Shown piece after piece: positions 61,842 through 64,000 of a stretch of DNA of 64,000 nt. The notes under the pieces were generated by a model. The model ran no database searches. It was not told where the DNA came from and saw only the letters and a list, made by a program, of their open reading frames with translations. The translations under genes were made by a program, and so were the position numbers. Source of the DNA: an uncultured Hyphomicrobiales bacterium (GTDB lineage Bacteria; Pseudomonadota; Alphaproteobacteria; Rhizobiales; Rhizobiaceae); NCBI GenBank assembly GCA_943908365.1, contig CALTTH010000005.1, positions 24,190 through 88,189 of the forward strand, read 5' to 3'. Numbering within the stretch: the first letter of the stretch is position 1; each line of letters opens with the position of its first letter.

Positions 61842-62807
61842 ATGACAGCCCACGGCTACGACAATGGACGGTTAAACCTGCCCTTCGTTGGCATTTCCAC
61901 CTTCGCCAAAAGTCCCTATATGGACAACTGGGACAAGATCGACGCCGATGTCGCTGTCCTCGGCGCACCCTTCGATTTTGGAACCCAGTGGCGCGCCGGC
62001 GCACGCTTCGGACCACGCAGCATCCGCGAAGCCTCGACGCTTTTCGCCTTCGGTCACGCTGGCGCTTACGATCATGAGGATGACGTCACGTATTTGGAAA
62101 GCGTTCGCATCGTGGATCTCGGCGACGCGGATATCGTCCACACGGACACAATGAAAAGCCATGCCAACATAGAGTTCGGCGTTCGCAAGATTCTTGCAGC
62201 GGGAGCGCTGCCTGTCGTGCTCGGCGGCGATCATTCGATCAATATTCCATGCATCAATGCTTTCAGCGAGCAGGAACCGATCCATGTCGTGCAGTTCGAC
62301 GCCCATCTCGATTTCGTTGATGAGCGCCACGGCGTTCGCTTTGGCCATGGCAGCCCGCTGCGCCGCGCCTCGGAGAAGCCTTGGGTCACCGGCATGACAC
62401 AACTTGGCATCCGCAACGTATCCTCAACGGCCAAGGAGGGTTACGATTACGCCCGCGCTCAGGGCTCCGATATTCTCTCGGTCCGCCAGATCCGCAAGCT
62501 TGGCGTTGATGCCGTTTTGGCCCGTATCCCGACTGGAAAGAGATATTACCTGACAATCGATATCGACGGCTTCGATCCCTCAATCGCACCAGGAACTGGT
62601 ACACCGAGCCATGGCGGCTTCGTCTATTATGAAGTGCTCGAACTGATTGCGGGCCTCGCCAAACAAGGAACGATCATCGGCGTTGATCTGGTGGAAGTGG
62701 CACCCGATTACGATCACACCGGTTCGACCGCGATCTTGGCCGCCCAACTGCTGCTCAACACGATCGGGCGCGTGTTTGCCAGAACCGAGAGTAGAGATGA
62801 GGCGTAG
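61842..62807 (+). CDS. Ureohydrolase of the agmatinase/guanidino-acid hydrolase family
   Basis: The 321-residue protein carries all Mn ligands of the arginase superfamily: His 131 (GGDHS), Asp 153, His 155, Asp 157 (DAHLD), and Asp 240 and Asp 242 (TIDIDGFDPS). HGSPLRRA near 170 is the agmatinase-like substrate loop. The family hydrolyses a guanidino group to urea plus an amine. Being the last gene after an amino-acid importer, it probably removes urea from the imported compound. Agmatine, guanidinobutyrate and guanidinopropionate are equally possible from sequence. Confidence 0.9.
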   Translation: MTAHGYDNGRLNLPFVGISTFAKSPYMDNWDKIDADVAVLGAPFDFGTQWRAGARFGPRSIREASTLFAFGHAGAYDHEDDVTYLESVRIVDLGDADIVHTDTMKSHANIEFGVRKILAAGALPVVLGGDHSINIPCINAFSEQEPIHVVQFDAHLDFVDERHGVRFGHGSPLRRASEKPWVTGMTQLGIRNVSSTAKEGYDYARAQGSDILSVRQIRKLGVDAVLARIPTGKRYYLTIDIDGFDPSIAPGTGTPSHGGFVYYEVLELIAGLAKQGTIIGVDLVEVAPDYDHTGSTAILAAQLLLNTIGRVFARTESRDEA

Positions 62808-63296
62808 GATTTTCGAGAGGCATTGGCCGTGATGTCATATCGACGTTTCACTACGCCGGAAGCTGGACGGGCTTGTTAGCTGCGCTCACCTTCCGTGATG
62901 ATCGCGTGTTGCTGCTCAAACTTCTTGGCGGCTTCGGCAACGTCTTCTCGGTCTTAATCAATCCCGCTGCCAGCCTGCCCCCAAAACAAGATACTACTTT
63001 TTAGCAAAGGCTTTCGCCTGCTCAAGCCCCATCTCCTTGGCGTCGGTGCGGTACGGGCCGTCGAGAGATGCGGAGCAACGCCAGGTGAGGTCACCTGCCG
63101 GTAGGCGTTGACTTGCCCACCATGGATTTCATGGCTCGCCATGCCTGCTTCCGTTTACTTTCCCGTTGTTCAACGGTATGGAATCGCGGAGTCGTTGAGG
63201 TGTCAAAATGAGAGGCGGGTCTTTGTGTTAGGGATAAATACGACTTTCGGCCTCCACTTGGGAGGCCGATAAAATCTCGATAGCCTTGGAATTTTC
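62808..63296. other. Region between the ureohydrolase and the rRNA operon, with minus-strand coding remnants
   Basis: Two protein-like peptides appear on the minus strand without starts: one reading DVAEAAKKFEQQHAIITEGE and ending near 62878, and one ending DAKEMGLEQAKAFAKK before a TAG near 63001. I do not recognise the parent. A perfect hairpin CGGCCTCC-ACTTG-GGAGGCCG occurs at 63248-63268, just beyond the tRNA, and may end the rRNA transcript. Confidence 0.45.
63248..63268 (-). terminator. Hairpin downstream of the rRNA operon
   Basis: CGGCCTCC and GGAGGCCG form a perfect eight-base stem with a five-base loop about 30 bases past the 3' end of tRNA-fMet on the minus strand. No T-run follows, so termination is inferred from position. 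Confidence 0.45.
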
Positions 63297-63373
<77 letters not shown>

Positions 63374-63520
63374 TTAATTAAGAGCGACCGTAGCGCGAGC
63401 GCCCGGTTGTTTTTGCTTTGCCGGTCCTCGAAGGCTTTTGCCTTCTGCGGGTCGGCGGGGGCTGCTCTAACCCGCGTTGACTGCGATCGACTTGGATGTC
63501 GAGTAAGCTTTAGAACTGCA

Positions 63521-63545
63521 AAAGGCCGCTTTGGGTGCGGCCTTT
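63521..63545 (-). terminator. Hairpin between 5S rRNA and tRNA-fMet
   Basis: AAAGGCCGC (63521-63529) and GCGGCCTTT (63537-63545) are perfect nine-base arms with a seven-base loop. On the minus strand the stem is followed by TTTTGC. It may be a weak terminator or an RNA-processing structure. Readthrough is needed for the tRNA to be made from the rrn promoter. Confidence 0.55.
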
Positions 63546-63599
63546 GGTATCGGCCAGTGCCGAGAGTTTGTGATTTGAGAAGATGAGTTGCGTTTAGCA

Positions 63600-63717
63600 G
63601 ACCTGGCAGCGACCTACTCTCCCGCGTCTTAAGACGGAGTACCATTGGCGCTGGGGCGTTTCACGGCCGTGTTCGGAATGGGAACGGGTGCAGCCGCCCC
63701 GCGATAACCACCAGGTC
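63600..63717 (-). rRNA. rrf: 5S ribosomal RNA
   Basis: The minus strand reads GACCTGGTGGTTATCGCGGG ... CCGTTCCCATTCCGAACACG ... GGAGAGTAGGTCGCTGCCAG, the conserved alpha-proteobacterial 5S sequence with complementary ends. The ends are approximate by a base or two. Confidence 0.97.
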
Positions 63718-63959
63718 GGCGAAACGCAACTGGCACATGCTTTTGCATGTGCTGTTGTATCGAGAAGCTGGGTGGCTTGAGCCACATTTGATTTGAACAC
63801 GTCTTTCTGCGACTTGCGCTGTGTGTTGCCTTTTCTCGCGTTTGAGTTTGGCAGCCATACAGGACGCTAGTCCGTCGCCAATCGTTTGGCGCGCCGTCCG
63901 CAGGGCCTATGGCCCGTGAGGACAGAAGAGATGATGCCCATTTTTGATGAGCATGAACA

Positions 63960-64000
63960 ATGGGAACGAAGAAGTCGCTCGAGCTATTAGTAACGGTAAG
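63960..64000 (-). rRNA. rrl: 3' end of 23S ribosomal RNA (cut by window edge)
   Basis: The minus strand reads CTTACCGTTACTAATAGCTC near the end of the window, matching the conserved GGUACUAAU segment just before the 23S 3' terminus. The exact 3' end, about 63960, is estimated. The rest of the operon (16S, spacer tRNAs, most of 23S) lies to the right. Confidence 0.85.

Overview
The window reads as part of a chromosome of a Rhizobiaceae member, most likely the Agrobacterium/Rhizobium group. Evidence: a 23S-5S-tRNA-fMet operon end on the minus strand at the right edge, an Atu4866-family protein, a PmtA-like phospholipid methyltransferase, a tripartite tricarboxylate transporter, many LysR regulators, and moderately high GC coding sequence separated by AT-richer intergenic stretches. 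Family names rest on motifs and recalled family features; no database search was possible.

Layout. (1) 1-12.8 kb: a surface-polysaccharide region with the SGNH end of an OafA-type acyltransferase, a PP2A-like phosphatase, an initiating sugar transferase, a Wzc/ExoP-type tyrosine kinase, a Wza-type outer-membrane export lipoprotein, a beta-helix protein, an SGNH hydrolase, an exported MsrB and UDP-glucose dehydrogenase. (2) 12.8-14.6 kb: low-information DNA and two orphan ORFs, bounded on the right by a dehydrogenase gene cut off after about 61 codons. (3) 14.6-20.7 kb: a carboxylate uptake and catabolism operon (hydroxyacid dehydrogenase, RraA-like aldolase, TctC-TctB-TctA) with a divergent LysR gene. 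(4) 20.8-40.7 kb: a redox and detoxification region of short-chain dehydrogenases, an aldo/keto reductase, a metallo-beta-lactamase-fold hydrolase, epoxide hydrolases, small SnoaL/lipocalin-like proteins, a DedA-PmtA pair and six intact regulators, interspersed with decayed genes (LysR, epimerase, alpha/beta hydrolase, SDR, SRAP peptidase). (5) 41-49 kb: an MFS anion transporter, a DUF2322-type gene between two copies of a 98-bp repeat, a chemoreceptor and a GH15 glucoamylase/trehalase. (6) 49-57.8 kb: an OpuC-type betaine ABC transporter, a HutC-type regulator and a histidine-ammonia-lyase homologue that precisely lacks the Ala-Ser-Gly cofactor triad, convergent with a desaturase/hydroxylase plus a leaderless PhnD-like protein under a divergent XRE regulator. 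(7) 57.8-62.8 kb: a polar amino-acid ABC transporter with a ureohydrolase and a LysR regulator. (8) 63.3-64 kb: tRNA-fMet, 5S and the 3' end of 23S rRNA.

Most interesting point: region 6. A betaine-class importer, a HutC-family repressor with a matching TTGTATAGACAA palindrome in the promoter, and a lyase of the HutH fold without its MIO triad together suggest catabolism of a histidine betaine (ergothioneine or hercynine) by trimethylamine elimination, rather than histidine utilisation. The convergent desaturase/PhnD-like/XRE unit may supply further steps; that link is inference.
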